The notes under the pieces: generated by a model
What the model saw: only the letters and a program-made list of their open reading frames with translations
The model's database searches: none
Told to the model about the DNA's origin: nothing
Shown: piece after piece, positions 35,576 through 49,444 of the stretch
Layout: every line of letters starts with the position of its first letter
How positions within the stretch are numbered: the stretch's first letter is position 1
Program-made: the position numbers and the translations under genes
Source of the DNA: Eretmocerus hayati
Lineage: Eukaryota > Arthropoda > Insecta > Hymenoptera > Aphelinidae
Length of the DNA: 64,000 bases
Reading direction: 5' to 3'
Assembly: GCA_029851415.1 (NCBI GenBank)
Contig: CM056743.1
Location: 13,942,727 to 14,006,726, forward strand

Positions 35576-38500
35576 TCTAATGAAAACTGCAGAGTTTTGA
35601 TGAAATTTCTTTTTTACACCTTTTTTTGCGAGAATGTTGATACTATTCCTCGAAAATTGGCAATGTAAATCTAATAATTCTTTTCATACGGATTATTTTT
35701 CAAATTTTTGGCAAAGATCAGTTCACAAAGATTTGAATATTTTTGCCAAGATTCCATGGAGTTAATGACACAAGTTTCACATTCTGATATTTCAGGTACT
35801 CGTTTTTACCGTACTGAAATCAATAAGAAAGATTAGACTTCAAGGAAACGTTCATCAATTATATATAGGTTCTAAAAAGATCTAAAGGGATCTTATAATT
35901 TCTTACACTGATGGATAAATGAGATCCTCAGAAAATTTCCACCAAAACATCTTACGAAAGAGGGGTTGTCCAAAATCTAAAAATTTTCCCGTACGTATTT
36001 CATGTCCGTCCTCTAACGCCAAAATTGTAATATCAGCAGATGAGCAAACTAATTGCTTGGTAATAATTTGTACTTGAGCAATGCAACAAAGCGGTTATTC
36101 CAAGTCTCGCTTCAAGTACCTTCAGCGTATTTGCAAAGAGGAGTTGATGAGGGACGAATAGAGTATGAGTTCGTCAGAGTGTATATGAATAGGCATTTGT
36201 GTTTCAAAAGGGCTCTGACGATGATTTGCTCGTCAAAGCAAACGGAGGAACATTACTCACGCTTTCTCGCCGACCCCGTTTTGCCACCAAATCACCCACA
36301 TAGTTAATAACACACAGAAAGAGACACTTTACTCGCGGATGAGGTCTAATCGCTTATATAAATGTCCTCATGTTTCACCCATTATATTTACCTATCCAGT
36401 CGTGCATCTCTCAATTCAATTCACCAGTTGTGGAAGTCAGTGAAACGACAAACTTACTGTACATATATATGTAGCCTTACAATGGATTTTCCACTCCCCG
36501 CAATTCGAATGGTTGTACAAGTGGTGGATTCTGTATCTATAGAGAAGATTCAACAGGTGTCTCTTAGGATACGGCATCACAGAGACATTCGCAGAAAATC
36601 GGTATGGAGTAGGGAACGTGGGTCTTTATTTATGAGCTTTTTATTCGACTTGTTGAGCTTGAGCTCGACTACTGCGGAAATGTAGAAAAGGGGATAATAT
36701 TGCCAGAGAGCGGATTTCCACTCTTTCCGGAGGGTCCCCGACAACGTTTCAACTTTATTTTCTTTTTTTTTTTTACATTGCGACACGGTTTTGTCTCCCT
36801 CTGTTTCTTTCTCTCTCTTTTTTTTTCTTTTTAAGCCAGTAGCAGAGCTTTTGGCTGATGCTCGTGTCAAGTCTTGGTTTTGGAGCGTGGCACCCCTATA
36901 GATAACTCCAGTTGGCTTCCGGGGTGAGTGACATGGTTCCTGATGTGGATTTGTTTCGAGTAGTTGTACTAGCTTATTTCGCGCTTGAATAGAATAAAAA
37001 AGTTAGCCCATCTATTACGAAGAGAAAATTCTGGAGGGAAATTTCAACCAGTTCAGCTGAGGTTTTTAATCGATCAATTGATAGTCAGCAAAATTCAAAC
37101 CAATTGGTTGAGTTGGTGATTGAATTGTTTGGTAGAAAATTTGAGTAATTCTCACAAATACGCAGATTTTCGTCAAATTCTGACTTTGGAAACTGGAGAA
37201 ACTTGAGGAAAACTTTTTGGTTTCTCCTACCAAGACTTTTAATGTGAAAAATTTCCCACTAAATTTCCAAGAACTCGCACGTGAAACCTTTTCCAAGTCT
37301 GTACTTGAATTCTTTCTCAGTAACATACCGTGAAAATTCAAGAAGTTCTTGAATTTTCGGTAACATGTTCTTGGATTGCACAATTCCCCTCAAAGCCTCA
37401 AAATCCGATAAGGTATTTGAATTCCCAATTCTGGTGATCCCTGACAAGATTTTCACTTGATGAAAAACTATTTGGCTTCCCCAACCAAAATTTTTTACTT
37501 TGTGAGCTTCTCTCAGTACGCGGATGAAAAAAATCTATCTATAATGTCAAAGAATATCAAAGACCGAATCGTCGATTACAATCGTCCCAGATGACAACGA
37601 TGAGGACTGCATTTAGAAATGACAGCTGCGGACCGAATGAGAATTTCTCACTTGCGCGCACTTACAAGAGACGATTTTCTGGATAAAAAAAGTGTCTCAG
37701 AGCAGATGATGATGATGATGAGGCAGCCGGGCGTGACTCGCATCATTCACGCGCAATCCGACACCCGATACATCATTTTCATCGCTTCACCAAATTACTT
37801 ACACCCAAATGTATAGTTCACATCTGTTAAAATTCTTTCTCTCAAAGAGATTCGAACTCCGAGGCGTGATAATCCATCGTGACATTCAAGTTTCCATCTA
37901 GATCAAACAGTGCAATATGCTTCTATTTACAATTGAATTGTGATGGGATCTCGATAAACAACTGCAATGGAAACTGCAACAAGCAGTTTTCAAAGTAGCA
38001 CTGATGAATATAACAGTACACGATGAAATGGGATTATTTCACATTTAAAATTTGTCGGTTACATTTTTCTTCCACGTGTGGAAGTTAAATTCATTAAGAC
38101 CCGTTTCCATGGAAAATTCATCACGGAAGCGGCTCTTGGATATGATCAATGATATAATTATCATCTTATGTAAGGTCATGGTTGGTTGGTCAATTTTGGG
38201 TATCATACTTTTCTCGACATTTTATGAGTGCATAGAAAATTAATTTTTCTTGTCAGATTCGTATTCCATGTTGTGATTCTCATTTTCTGTAAAATTGGAT
38301 GCGGAAAATTAGTTTGTGGCTCAATCCTGGGATTTTTTAAAAATTTTCATAACCTCGCCAGCTTTGAAAATCACGCTTACAGCAACTTTCCAGACTTCAA
38401 TGTATGGGTTTGGTAAGTATGAAAGCTATACCGTATTAGGGCAATGACAGGTAAAACCATAAGCATCAGTAGATTCCATCATCAGATCAGAAATGAAAGA

Positions 38501-39979
38501 GTGTTCACGTTAAAGTCTCACTGATCTTTGGCAGTTACCCTTACGAATTTCTGCACCCACTACTGTTAGCCGTTGAGCAATTCTCTGTGTCCCAGTAAAA
38601 ATCGTACTTTTATCCGGGATCTCCATTAGACCCGATCTAACGCCCTCTTATGGCTTTTTAGCAGATCTTACCTGTACTTTTCATGATGCTCCTGTAAAGA
38701 TCACATGTGATAGACTATTGTATCTTCCCTGAATATACCTATATTTTATCGCACTTATGCGATGAGCAGATCACGAGGCAGATCAAAAAGTAGGCTCGTG
38801 TGTGGAGTTTGCTATTTGAAGGTGTCGCCGATTTAGGCCCGATTCATCGCGCATCCGTAACTCTTTTTATGTATCTCATATTAGTCTTCTCAATGCAGCG
38901 TCTCCAAGATGTACTTAAGGTGTTTTCCGAGTGCTTCACATACTTACAAAGCATTGCCTTTGAATTCAGTCGGGATTTTGAGATCGTAGCATTAGTTGTA
39001 TCTGTTGGGCCTACCTGTGTGTTTCATTGTCTGAATATAGTTTTCATCTGTATGATGTTCAAGATTCACGTCGTGAGAGACACCCGTAAACCACTATATC
39101 TTTTTTCTGCTTTTGTAATGGCCAGATCTCATCGAGGCTTTTCTCTATTCCTAACGTGAAAACTTTACGCTCGAATAATGATTGACCCTGGCTCATGCGG
39201 GTGAAACACGCTGTTTTCTTCATGCGGTGGCGCCATGATTTTCTATTATTTCATGTAAACGTCGATTCTGATGCTGTTTGGATTTGATGCCACAATTCCT
39301 TTAACATCTGTTTGCTTTGGGTAATAGATTTCTTTTGTGGCTTTCGAATGGCTGACTGAGATTAGTGTAGGCTTTAAAATGCTTAGAGATCTATACCTTC
39401 GAAAGAAATATTTTGATCGCAGTGCCTTTTCAACCACAGATAGAATTTTCTTTCTTTCTGAACGTGGTGAATGTAAACCACGAGTTGAAAGAGAAGGATT
39501 TTCACGAGATGACATTGAATTTTTTCGTAAATATTGATTCTTTTCAGACTCCATTATGATTCATGTCAAATTTTCTCCAATTGTCTTTGTACATGAATGG
39601 AAGAAATTTGTATTAATCTTGTTATGTACTACTAAAAGAAAATTTTGAGTTGGGCTCGGATTTTATTGATTACTTATAATGTGCAGTTTTTCTTTTGAGC
39701 AGAAAAATTATCATGAAAGCAGAAATTTTGAGATACTGACTTGGTAGATACTGACAGGGGTCAAAGAAACATTTTCTTAAATGAGTGAACCCATAGAGAT
39801 ATGGCGGTCATGTTTTTGAAAGTATTCACAAAAGAATACTCGGCTTTTTTTCTTTCAACGGAAGAAATATCATGATCTCGATCACTATCACAGTATGGGA
39901 ATGAGGCTCATCAAATGGAAGCATCGATGACTACTTTCGTCTATTATTGCGGAACTTGTTTTATTCAACGTGACCTGAC
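35576..39979. other. Non-coding stretch, no certain gene
   Basis: Pyrimidine-rich patches lie at 36755-36835 and a (GAT)n run at 37705-37721. Frames on both strands are short, except the 119-codon frame at 38800-39159. A 66-codon frame at 39337-39537 is charged and free of low complexity but starts with GTG and is unrecognised. Confidence 0.5.
38800..39159 (+). CDS. Unidentified hydrophobic open frame, 119 codons, doubtful
   Basis: The plus-strand frame has two hydrophobic stretches, near codons 20-32 and 64-90 (including IVALVVSVGPTCVF), and a basic C-terminal part. That would suit a membrane protein fragment, but T-rich DNA produces such frames by chance. It begins at GTG, and the first in-frame ATG (MYLIL) is about two dozen codons in. 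No domain is recognised. Confidence 0.1.
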   Translation: MWSLLFEGVADLGPIHRASVTLFMYLILVFSMQRLQDVLKVFSECFTYLQSIAFEFSRDFEIVALVVSVGPTCVFHCLNIVFICMMFKIHVVRDTRKPLYLFSAFVMARSHRGFSLFLT

Positions 39980-39984
39980 ATGGG

Positions 39985-40650
39985 AAAGATTTCAACAGGA
40001 AAATACGAATACCCGAACTCGTGGGTAAAGCAGGGAGGCTATTCTAATGCTCTATCTTACCGACATCTGCCATAAATCGTTTTCAAATGGAACAATAACG
40101 TATTTCCAAGAAGAACCTCCAAAACCAAGAAAACATCCTCAACAATGAACGTGACACGAAGAAATTTTCAACAGATAATCATGATTAGCAAATAGCAGAA
40201 TTCGTAGCTACGGTCGTGAGCGTATTTCAAAGTTCTACCTTACCGATATCTGTATCAAATCCATATAGTACGGTATTTTGAACAAGTAGCTCCAAAATCA
40301 GAAAAACTCTCTCAACAATCACCGTGATACGATACAGATTCCAACAGAATATCACGAATAGAAGAATTTGTAGGTAAGGTAGTGAGAATTTTTTGAAGCT
40401 CTACCTTACCGATATCTACCGCGAATCAGCTTTCTCAATTGAAAGAGCTCGGTACCTTGTGCAAGTAGCTCTAAAATCAGCAAGAAGTTCTCATTGAGCA
40501 AAATTGAGCGCGACGCGAAGAAAATTCCAACAAGAAATCACAAATATCAGAATTCGTGGGTGAAGTAGTGAGGGAATTTCGAGATCCTACATTACCGACA
40601 TCTGCAATAAATCAAACCAATCTTAGGTATTTTGACAATTCACTCTGAAA
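39985..40650. repeat. Tandem satellite-like repeat, ~180-bp unit, about 3.5 copies
   Basis: A block of about 170-185 bp is repeated. The landmark CTACCTTACCGATATCTGC (with variants) recurs near 40051, 40233, 40400 and 40585. Between these, GTATTTTG..ACAAGTAGCTC, AAAATCAGAAAA, CTCAACAATCACCGTGA, ATTCCAACAG and GAATTCGTGGGTAAGGTAGTGAG recur in order. Copies differ by substitutions and small indels, so the array is not recent. The monomer length is typical of satellite DNA. Confidence 0.8.
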
Positions 40651-42285
40651 TTTGAAGAAAGATGAAAATCACCAATGTGAAATTGAAATCGAATCTTTCT
40701 TTCCAATTATTACACTGTTCAATTTTTAATGAATTCATGTATTCAATGCCGATAAGTTAGAACCTGTGCAAACCATTGAAAAAACAATCGCAACTCTTTG
40801 ACCGTATAAACTCATTTCACAACACAAAGTTGTTTGGACGACAAAGTTTTCAAATCATCCTTGATCCTAATTAAAATTGTACATCAGTGCAACTGCATAA
40901 ATCCCAAGCTCTCTCTCTGTCCACATACCTACTTGTGCACGTGCGAAAAGATGGAGCGTAAAGAAAAGAAGACCCTCACATCACTCTGTTTGCGTCTGAT
41001 CCAATTACTCGCACCTGCACAAGACACTCTCACACACACACACACAAACAAAAAAGCATTGTATCTTATACCCACAGAAATAAGCTTACCAAACATTGTG
41101 ATACTTGTAGGTATGCAAATACATCCTCACCTAACTTCATTCGTATGCATGATCATGATTCTATACTCGTATATTTTTGAGTCTTGAGCTTGCGGAAAAG
41201 GATCGTAAAACAAAAAGAGTGAGCTGGAAAACTTGAGACATCCATACAAATAAGTAAAAAATTTTACCTTTAGATATATTCTTTGTGACGCAGCCAAACA
41301 AACGAGGAATTGCAACTCAAAAGCCTTGAATAAGACAAGAGCAATTTTGCCTGCTGAGTTTCAAAGATCGCATGCATGTATGTAAGTAAGTATCACGGTT
41401 TGCGCTTGGGCATCTTATACGGGGCGACATTTGCCGTTTAATTTCACCCCAGAGTGAACCTTTGCATGTTATACCATTTCGCATATCGTAATACTTACTG
41501 CTATATATATAGACACAAGACGTCTTGAGCAGAGAGTGAACAGCGATTGTCAAGGGAGGAAAGCAACTTGCCAAAGCTTTCGTTATGAATATATGTGTGT
41601 GTTATATATATATATATATATTGTATTGTACTGAAAGCTAGTAAGTACGAGAGGAATATAATGGAATTGCAAGAGAGATGAAAGCGAGACGAGGACGACG
41701 ACGACGACGAGCGATTTGTGAATATTCGCCCGCTAAGCGCCACTTAGTATTCATAGGTATCGCGCACTTTCTTTACTGCCAAGTGTATTTCCCCCCTCCC
41801 CCACCACCCTTTAATAATCAAAGAGACGTAGTTGAGCAAAAGCTCCGATCATCACCCTTCGCATGCTTATCCATATAAATACCAATCTTGAAATCGTGCG
41901 AGTATAAGGTATATGAAAGTTGTACAAAATTTCTTAACCTCTTGCGTGCTCGATGTGCTTATTACATGCGATCGCGATTTTGTCCCGATCGCCAATTTCA
42001 TTTGAATTGAGTGTTTCATTCTTGTGTAAAGCAGTTTATATGGTTTGTGGATAAGTTCGATGAGTTGACATATTGTTATTTGAGTAATTCCGTTGAAATT
42101 TGAATTTATGAGACATGGAAAAGTTGCGACTAACAATTTATCATGAGAATAGATTGGTGCGAAAAGGCCTGGAATGAGGCAAATTCACTTTTATTGAGGA
42201 AAATTGAGCGAGTAAAATTTTAAGTAAAATTACGCCACAAAATGTACGCACTCGTCGTGCACACAAAAAGTGGTCTTTAGGTTCT
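40651..42285. other. Non-coding stretch with microsatellites
   Basis: It contains (CA)n at 41033-41047, (AT)n at about 41604-41621, (GAC)n at about 41690-41710, and a C-rich strand at 41791-41809. Overlapping frames through these repeats (40834-41187, 41501-41878) are not convincing genes. Confidence 0.55.
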
Positions 42286-42450
42286 TAGGTTGCCTTTCTA
42301 TGGCAGATGGCGCGGGTACCCTCTCAATGTGTATAAAGGAAGAGATACCAAAGTCGCGCCATCTCTCTCGCACTCATTGTTAGGTTAGGGGTTTTCAAAT
42401 CTCGCGGGCTGATTCTGGCAAAATATTTGTCCCATGGAAAGGCAGCCTTA
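42286..42450. mobile_element. Possible small TIR element, ~165 bp
   Basis: TAGGTTGCCTTTCTATGG at the left is matched, inverted, by CCATGGAAAGGCAGCCTTA at the right (18-19 bp with a few mismatches). AGATGGCGCG and CGCGCCATCTC form a second, inner inverted pair. Target-site duplication is not clear. It could be a short DNA element or a decayed inverted duplication. Confidence 0.45.
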
Positions 42451-45400
42451 TAGCAGTGGCATTTGGTGCGTGATAGCATTATATTTGATGTATCTGCCCG
42501 CCAGAATCTCAAACGAGCCCCACCGCGACGCTTCACACTCTGCACAAAGGTCGAAAAAATCAAAAATCACAGCGCACGGAACTGACGATTGGACCCTTTC
42601 TTTGATAATAATTTTTTTTGGCGACCCTGGATCACCAAACAGATAATTACGGCAAAAAAGCACCAAATAATACGTCGAATATGACCTGTACGATTTTTTT
42701 CCCAAGCGTTTTAAAGGTTTGTACAAGCAGGCGCAAATTATTTCAAAGTTTACACGGAACTAATCATTTACGTACGCGGAAAGATTTGCAAGAAGGTTCT
42801 CCAAATACAGAAAATCTATAAAAATTTTGATTCGTGCTCAGATGCTTTGACCTCGATTTTCAAACAGTAGAAAAACTAGTGCACTCTAAAATTCTACCCT
42901 GAACATGATAATATCACTAATTTTGTGCATGTACTCAACAAGTCGAATAAATTCTATAATGACTTTCCATTCAATTCATTTATGTATTTCTACGATACTG
43001 ACACCCATCCGTTGCTGGTTCCGGAACAGGTGGCTGAGGGGGACCAAATCTTGTCCTTTCGTGGTACGTAAAACTAGTGATTTTCATTCGTCAGATTTAT
43101 TGTAGTGTAGCTATTACATTGAAAGTACGTCAATTTTACAGAACCGTATCGGAAGAATTTCCCTTTTGATGATGAATTTTCTCATTTTTAAAGTTGATAT
43201 AAAATCGATTAAACATCTGTGAGACTCGTTCTCACGGGAGGGCCATTATTGTACTTACGTATCAAGATTGGAGAATATTAATTATCCAAGAAGTGATATT
43301 CCAACGGGGTTCGAAAATAAAAACCGTGTTCGAAAATTGCAAAAATCGACGTCAATCTCACCTTGAGAAAAAATTCACACAATATATATCACTCACTTTG
43401 TCAAGAATGTACTACCCATACATTTTGTCAAAAAGTAGAAATAACACTAAATTACATGAACGAAGATGATTTCTGGTTAGTCCCAAAAATAGAAACAATA
43501 AACCCATTCGGAGAAGAATTATGTTCGCAAGTCGCAGTATATCAGATAAAGGATTTTAATTGCGAGTGACGAATAATCGTATATAATTTCTCGCGAATTG
43601 AGAGTAAGGAAAATGGTTAGGTTGGCAACCCTTCTTAGATGTACAGAGAGATGTACCCTCTCTTTGCAGATATTCTCGTTCACCCCCATGTACACATACA
43701 TATAACATCTCAAGCTTTAGGCGGGTATATAGTATTATGAACCCAAGCAACGTATCCAGTTACACCAGACGAATAATTCTGTTAATTATGATTCTAGAAT
43801 ATGATTTTCTCAAGCCCGGCTCTTGGCGAAGCCTAATACCTATATATGTACCTTCCGTTGCTTCAACTATATTATACCATTCTGATATTTCGTTCTCCTT
43901 CGAAAATTCGATACGCTTGATTATCGTGGTGCAAATGTTTACGAAGAGCTCTTTTGAGGGTATCGTCTGTTTTCAATGTCTGACCGGCTTAAAGATGAAT
44001 TCCAAGAGCTTTTGAGCTTTTCTCAAAACGACAGCTGACAAGATCTTATTGTATTAAGTCTTCATGATCGAATTTCCAAACTGAGCTTTTAAAGGTTCTG
44101 TGAGGTTAATTGAAATGGGGGTTGGGTTTTGATGATGATTATGAATTATATTTCTGTGAAAGAAGGCTAGATTTAGCATTTTTTATCTGACCTTCGGAGA
44201 AGAGCTTTCATTGAAATGAATTATGTATCGTATGGTAGTATGCAGGATTTTTGATAACCCAGAGTGTGCCCAACTGTATTGTTGAAACTGGATTGATACG
44301 CCGGGGGGAAGGAACTTATTTCATGACATAACCTAGATGGAAATCAAAGTTCTGAACTCCTGAAAAAGTCCAAAAGTTTTAACAATACCTCGAAGTTCAG
44401 TGAGATTGTGAGAAACCATCAAATTTGAAAATTTCCAGAGCTAAGTCGTACTTTTCTCGTACTTGCGTGGAACCTGTCAGTTGAAATTAAAAGAGACTAT
44501 GGAGGATAAATATCACGTCCTTTTGCGTGAACCTCCTGTGGAATGGACAGTTTATGTTCATTGAATGAGACGTAAGTATCATAGAAATTGGTAGAAAATT
44601 TTTGAGAGGCGAAAATTTTCATCGGTACACCTAAAAAACTGAAATTCCAAAATACTGAATGTTTAGTCTTGAAATGCAATTGTAGAGCTCATGGCACATC
44701 GTACATCTCTTTCATACTTGAATACTGTTATTCTCATCTTACTTGGTCGCGTGCAAGATAAACGGGTGGGGGATTCCATACAACGCAGCCAATTTACGCT
44801 GATATTTATGCCACGTCATAACCCGCGAGGCACAAACAGCCCCCAGGAGTCGCGAATTCGGTTGAGCTAATCCTCCCAAGCTTCGCCACAAACTCCCTTT
44901 GGTGGTGGTTGTTTTAATTGAAATCTTAGCTCACTTAGAGACTACAACATTGTCTTCTGCCTCACACCATCACATGATAGTAATATAAGACACAACTTCC
45001 AGAACCTCAAATATGGAAAACATAAGAAACACTGGAGGTGACTACTCCCAAGGAGCAAATGAAATCGGATGCCCGGTTTTTGCAGCCTATATACCGGCTA
45101 TCATATTATACAACCGTCCGAAACTGGAATCTTTAGTATTAGATATGCCATTGTCAACGAAAATTGCTTAAACTTGAGCAATTTGGCTTCTATCCCCTTT
45201 CCCCCTTACTCATTTGAGGACTACATAAAATTTTTGGTACTAAAAGCTTCGCAACCACACTTTTACTCTCTGAGAAAATGCCTAATATAGCGTGAAAGTA
45301 TGTATTAGATGTGCGACAGGCGCGACGCCAGTGTGGCTCAGATGCTTTGACGCGAGTGCGAAACCAGACCAACTTTTAATTCGTTCATTTCAGTTGAGCT

Positions 45401-48400
45401 CAAAGGGTTGCTGCTACTCGCGAATAGCGTATCACACTGTAATACGCCACCGTGGCTTATTAAAATTTATATACCTTCTACCTCTGGTGAGACTGGTATG
45501 ATACTTTGGTGAACGTAAATACGTGAGTGACTAGGAAAATCTTGCGACGCGCGTCATCAGCTTCCATACAAATGCGAAAAGTCTCACAATTTTAGCCAGC
45601 ACTCAGTTAAGTGGGAGGCTTCTTCTGAGTTCTTTTAGATTATTATACTTGTCGACTTGTCGTCGTCATACTCTTCTTTTTTGAGGTGAAATTTTAATCA
45701 TTAATCCCAAGTTAGTTCTGAAAGTGGTCCTTTCCACCTTTTTAACAACTCATATTTTTGATGCTCTGTGACACAACCAGATGAGATTTCTCAAAAATTT
45801 ATGAAAATTTCAGTGTCAGCCTACTTAATATCGTGACTCTTTACTCAAATGACAAAGAAACTTGAGATTTGTGAGTGAGAAAGACTTTTGATCACAATTC
45901 TTTTCTTTCGACTTCATCATACATAATGATATCTTTACTTTGTGATATAGCCATATAAACTCAAGACTATATACTTGTTGACCAAACTCCCACCTGAATT
46001 TCGTTTCATTTTGTAATTTTCAATACTCAGTATGATTCCGGAGGTCTGAATTAAATCTTTTTTCACTCAAATAACCAACTGAAAATACGACAAAATAATT
46101 TTGAAGGAAAGACCGTAACCTGCCACCATGGGAAGAATAGCCACGAATCTGTTCGCAAAATATCTTGATTCTTTTTCAACCAAATGACTGGAAATTTCAT
46201 CTATTTCTATAGAATGTTTTTTCAAAGGGTACGACGGGGCTAAACGTGTAAATTCAATAAAAAAAATCCTCCACTCTACGTTGGAGTGTACTTTTTTTGG
46301 CTTCGTGGCACCTTTTGGAGAAACAACCTATAGATGTATGTGAAATTTCAAATCACTCGATTTAATAAAAATTGAAACATTCTCCGAAAAAAATTCAAGC
46401 TATTATTCAACACGGTAATGCACGAAAGCCCACCCTTACATCTCTGTTTAAAGATTGTGAAAAACCATATCCTCAGATCTGTAAAATACATTGGCTCAAA
46501 TTTTATTCACTTCTTTTCATACATCAATCCGCGTGATCATCCAAGCAAACAAAAATAAGAAATTGAGCGAACCGACAAAATCTCCTGAGCAATACTTCTT
46601 TATCCGGATATCATCATCCCCTCTAAACCCAAGACGCAAATTCCCTAACCTCTAACCCTCGCCTACAGCACCAGAAGAAATTACACTTCTGTATACTTTA
46701 ATCCCTCGAAACAATACAACCTCTTAAAAAAAAAAGAAGGATGAACAGCAAGGCAAAAAAAACGCCTCGAGCAAAAGGGGTATAAGATTCCTTAGCAAGC
46801 TAATGCAAAAACCCCCTTGAGATGTGGCTAATTTTTTTTAAAGCCACCCCTTCTATCTCAGAGCGTCTCACAACTCGTGAAAAGATGTGCACATCTTATA
46901 TATATATAACTAACTAAGGCAAAATTACGAAGCGATAGGCGTAATAAAAACTCCATCTGAAATATGCATCCCCCGCAAAGTGGAGAGCCTATCCAATTAG
47001 AGGCGAAAATGGAATTAAGTATTGAGAATATAACTCTATATATAGGGCTCAGTTGCAGGTGCGTTTGGAGAAAATTTTCTTACGGGTTAAAAGCTCTATA
47101 GATGCGCAAAGAGAGCTATATATTCTATGCTATGCTTCACTTAGCTTTTGCTCATCCCCCGTATATATTCAACCCCATCTTTTTGCGAACTGACTTTTTT
47201 CACAGAGGAGCCCGAACTGAGCCATCAAGCCACACGCCGCCGTCAACTAACCGTTATAACCTATACCAAGTAGTCGTGTTTTTGGACTTGTATAGATTTA
47301 ACCAAGTCTGGGCCATTGTCGGACGATGAGCTCTGAATTATTTATGGCTTCGGGATTTTTGCGTCAGTTACGAATGAATCTACGCCTTGCTGATTTATAG
47401 AACAAAATATATCTCATCGGAGTGTATGTATATAGTTCACTATATAACCAAGCCACATCGTCTGGTCTACCGATGAACATAATTCAACGCCCTTGTAATG
47501 ATATTGACTCTGGTTTTCTCACTTTTTCTACCATTATTGAGATTTATGAATGCGTACAATCGAAATGGAACATTTATTTGGATTCCATTTTGTCTTTTAT
47601 ATTGTAGTTTGAAATTATGAGATGGAGTTGGTTTGGACTGCTATTCAGCGTCCATTTGATAGTGTAATTTAAAGAATTTTGACCCAGTCACGATAGATCT
47701 GTCCCTAACATCACGAAAGCCATTCATCCTTTGAGAATTTCTCCTAAGTCCATCCATGGCGAAAAGTGACAGAATGAAGATTTGAAAAGTTTGTTGTTCA
47801 GTGTATTATTTGTATCAAGAACAATTTCTCAAAACTTTTCAAAATTTTTCAGATGCACTATAGCAGAAAATGGTTACAAATTTTTGAAACCGATAGTATT
47901 GCCTGATGGTAGGAGTGAAGAAGTATAGAACTGGGAGGAGAGGCGGCAAAATAGCTCAACGGGTTGAATAATTTGGTACCTACAAATGTAGTCTAATTTT
48001 TGATCGTAATCTTTCACTTTCTTCTTTACAATCCGGTCCTGATGTTTCAAATGATTTCGTTTCTACAATTTTCAAGTCATTGCACGGTTCCAACTACAGA
48101 TGTACTTTTTTATACAACACACCAAGGATTCAAGACAAATCTACTCGGGATGCAAAAAACAATTGATTAGAACGGAGCTCTCATTCTCAAAGGGTGAAAA
48201 TCTATCGGCGACAATTTTTCCATGAATTTTATTATAAAATCGAAATCAAAACTCGTAGCGGTCAGAAATCGAAAATTCAAATATTCAATACTCTGTGCAG
48301 GAAATTCAACAATAAGCAGTGTAATATAAGAGAATTCGGTGGAATTCGAAGGGTTGCCTTTAGCCGAATATATTCAATATCAACGGTTGCGGTGCTCGCG

Positions 48401-49444
48401 ATATACAGTAGGGATTTCGTTGATCCTTTTCTGCGTCTCTCTGATTTGGCCTCCGGGGGCTGTTTCTCTCTCTTTCTCTTTCCATTGAGTCTCGGATTCC
48501 CGAAGCGCCCCGATATTAAGACCCCCAGCCGGCCCGTATTAGTCATATAAATTTACCGTTCTCGCTATGTTAGTTTCACATTTCCAGCTCTTTCTCTGAA
48601 CACTCCCCGTATTTCTTGAGCCCGCTCCTTCTTCTTCTTCTGTCTTCCTTTCATTTTCTTCCCTCCCCCCCCCCTTACTCCCTCTTTTAATCGTGTTTGA
48701 TCATTATTTACAACGATCTTGCCGGTTTCCTTAATTTTATTGTTATCAAGATTGCAAGTGATTGGCCCAACTGATGCTTAAAGGTTCTAATTACATTATT
48801 AATTAGTTGCAATTCTATGATGAGCTATCTATTATTTAGTCTCTCTCATTTTTTGTTAATTTTTTGACTATGAAGTGAATTGATTTAGAAGTTTTTCGAC
48901 TGCAATAATTTTGAGACCCCATTGTACTCGAAGATTCTTCAAGTATTCGTTTGTACGAAAATATAATGATGAATTCGAGTTATCATCATCTGATCCTGTA
49001 ATGAGTACCCTTACAATTCTTGAGTATCTTCAGATATTATTTTACAAGGGAAGGTGCTATACAGTTCCTATCTTGTGCAAGGAGTTTTATATGAAATTTT
49101 TTCTTTTCATTTCATCTTTATCTTGTAGTGAAACTTTCAAATGAGGCGGCTGAATCCATCTTGTTACAGGAAAATCGAAATTCTTCCTTATTGAAATTCC
49201 TTTTAGGTCTTTCACTGTGATATTCCCAGAGGAGAGTCTTCCCAGAGGATTGATGTGGAAAAGAGGCATAACTTCAGTCTCTGATAGGCTTGGGCCCTTT
49301 CCAATTAGAGTTTTTATCTTTAGATGATTTCTGTGTGGCTTTTGTGTCACTGGATTGAGACACGTTGTGATATTTTTGTGTGCCCATGTCCCTTTTCATA
49401 TATGAAAATGTTTTAATTTTGCTCTTCCTAGTCATAACATATTG
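42451..49444. other. Long non-coding stretch, no gene seen
   Basis: Nearly 7 kb without a recognisable gene or mobile element. It holds scattered frames of under about 120 codons, a pyrimidine-dominated tract at about 48582-48695 including (CTT)n and a C10 run, and a small poly(T)/poly(A) hairpin near 46260-46305. Confidence 0.5.

Noticed and set aside
37848..37925. B-box-like GAGTTCGAATCTC on the minus strand, possible tRNA
   Set aside because: The T-arm would have only four pairs, one of them G-T. I see no A box or cloverleaf upstream and no acceptor stem.
41501..41743. 80-codon minus-strand frame with Ser and Ile-Tyr runs
   Set aside because: The runs are translations of (GAC)n and (AT)n microsatellites.
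42380..42396. TTAGGTTAGG, resembling the insect telomere repeat
   Set aside because: Only about two units are present, in an interior position within a small inverted-repeat structure. It is not a telomeric tract.
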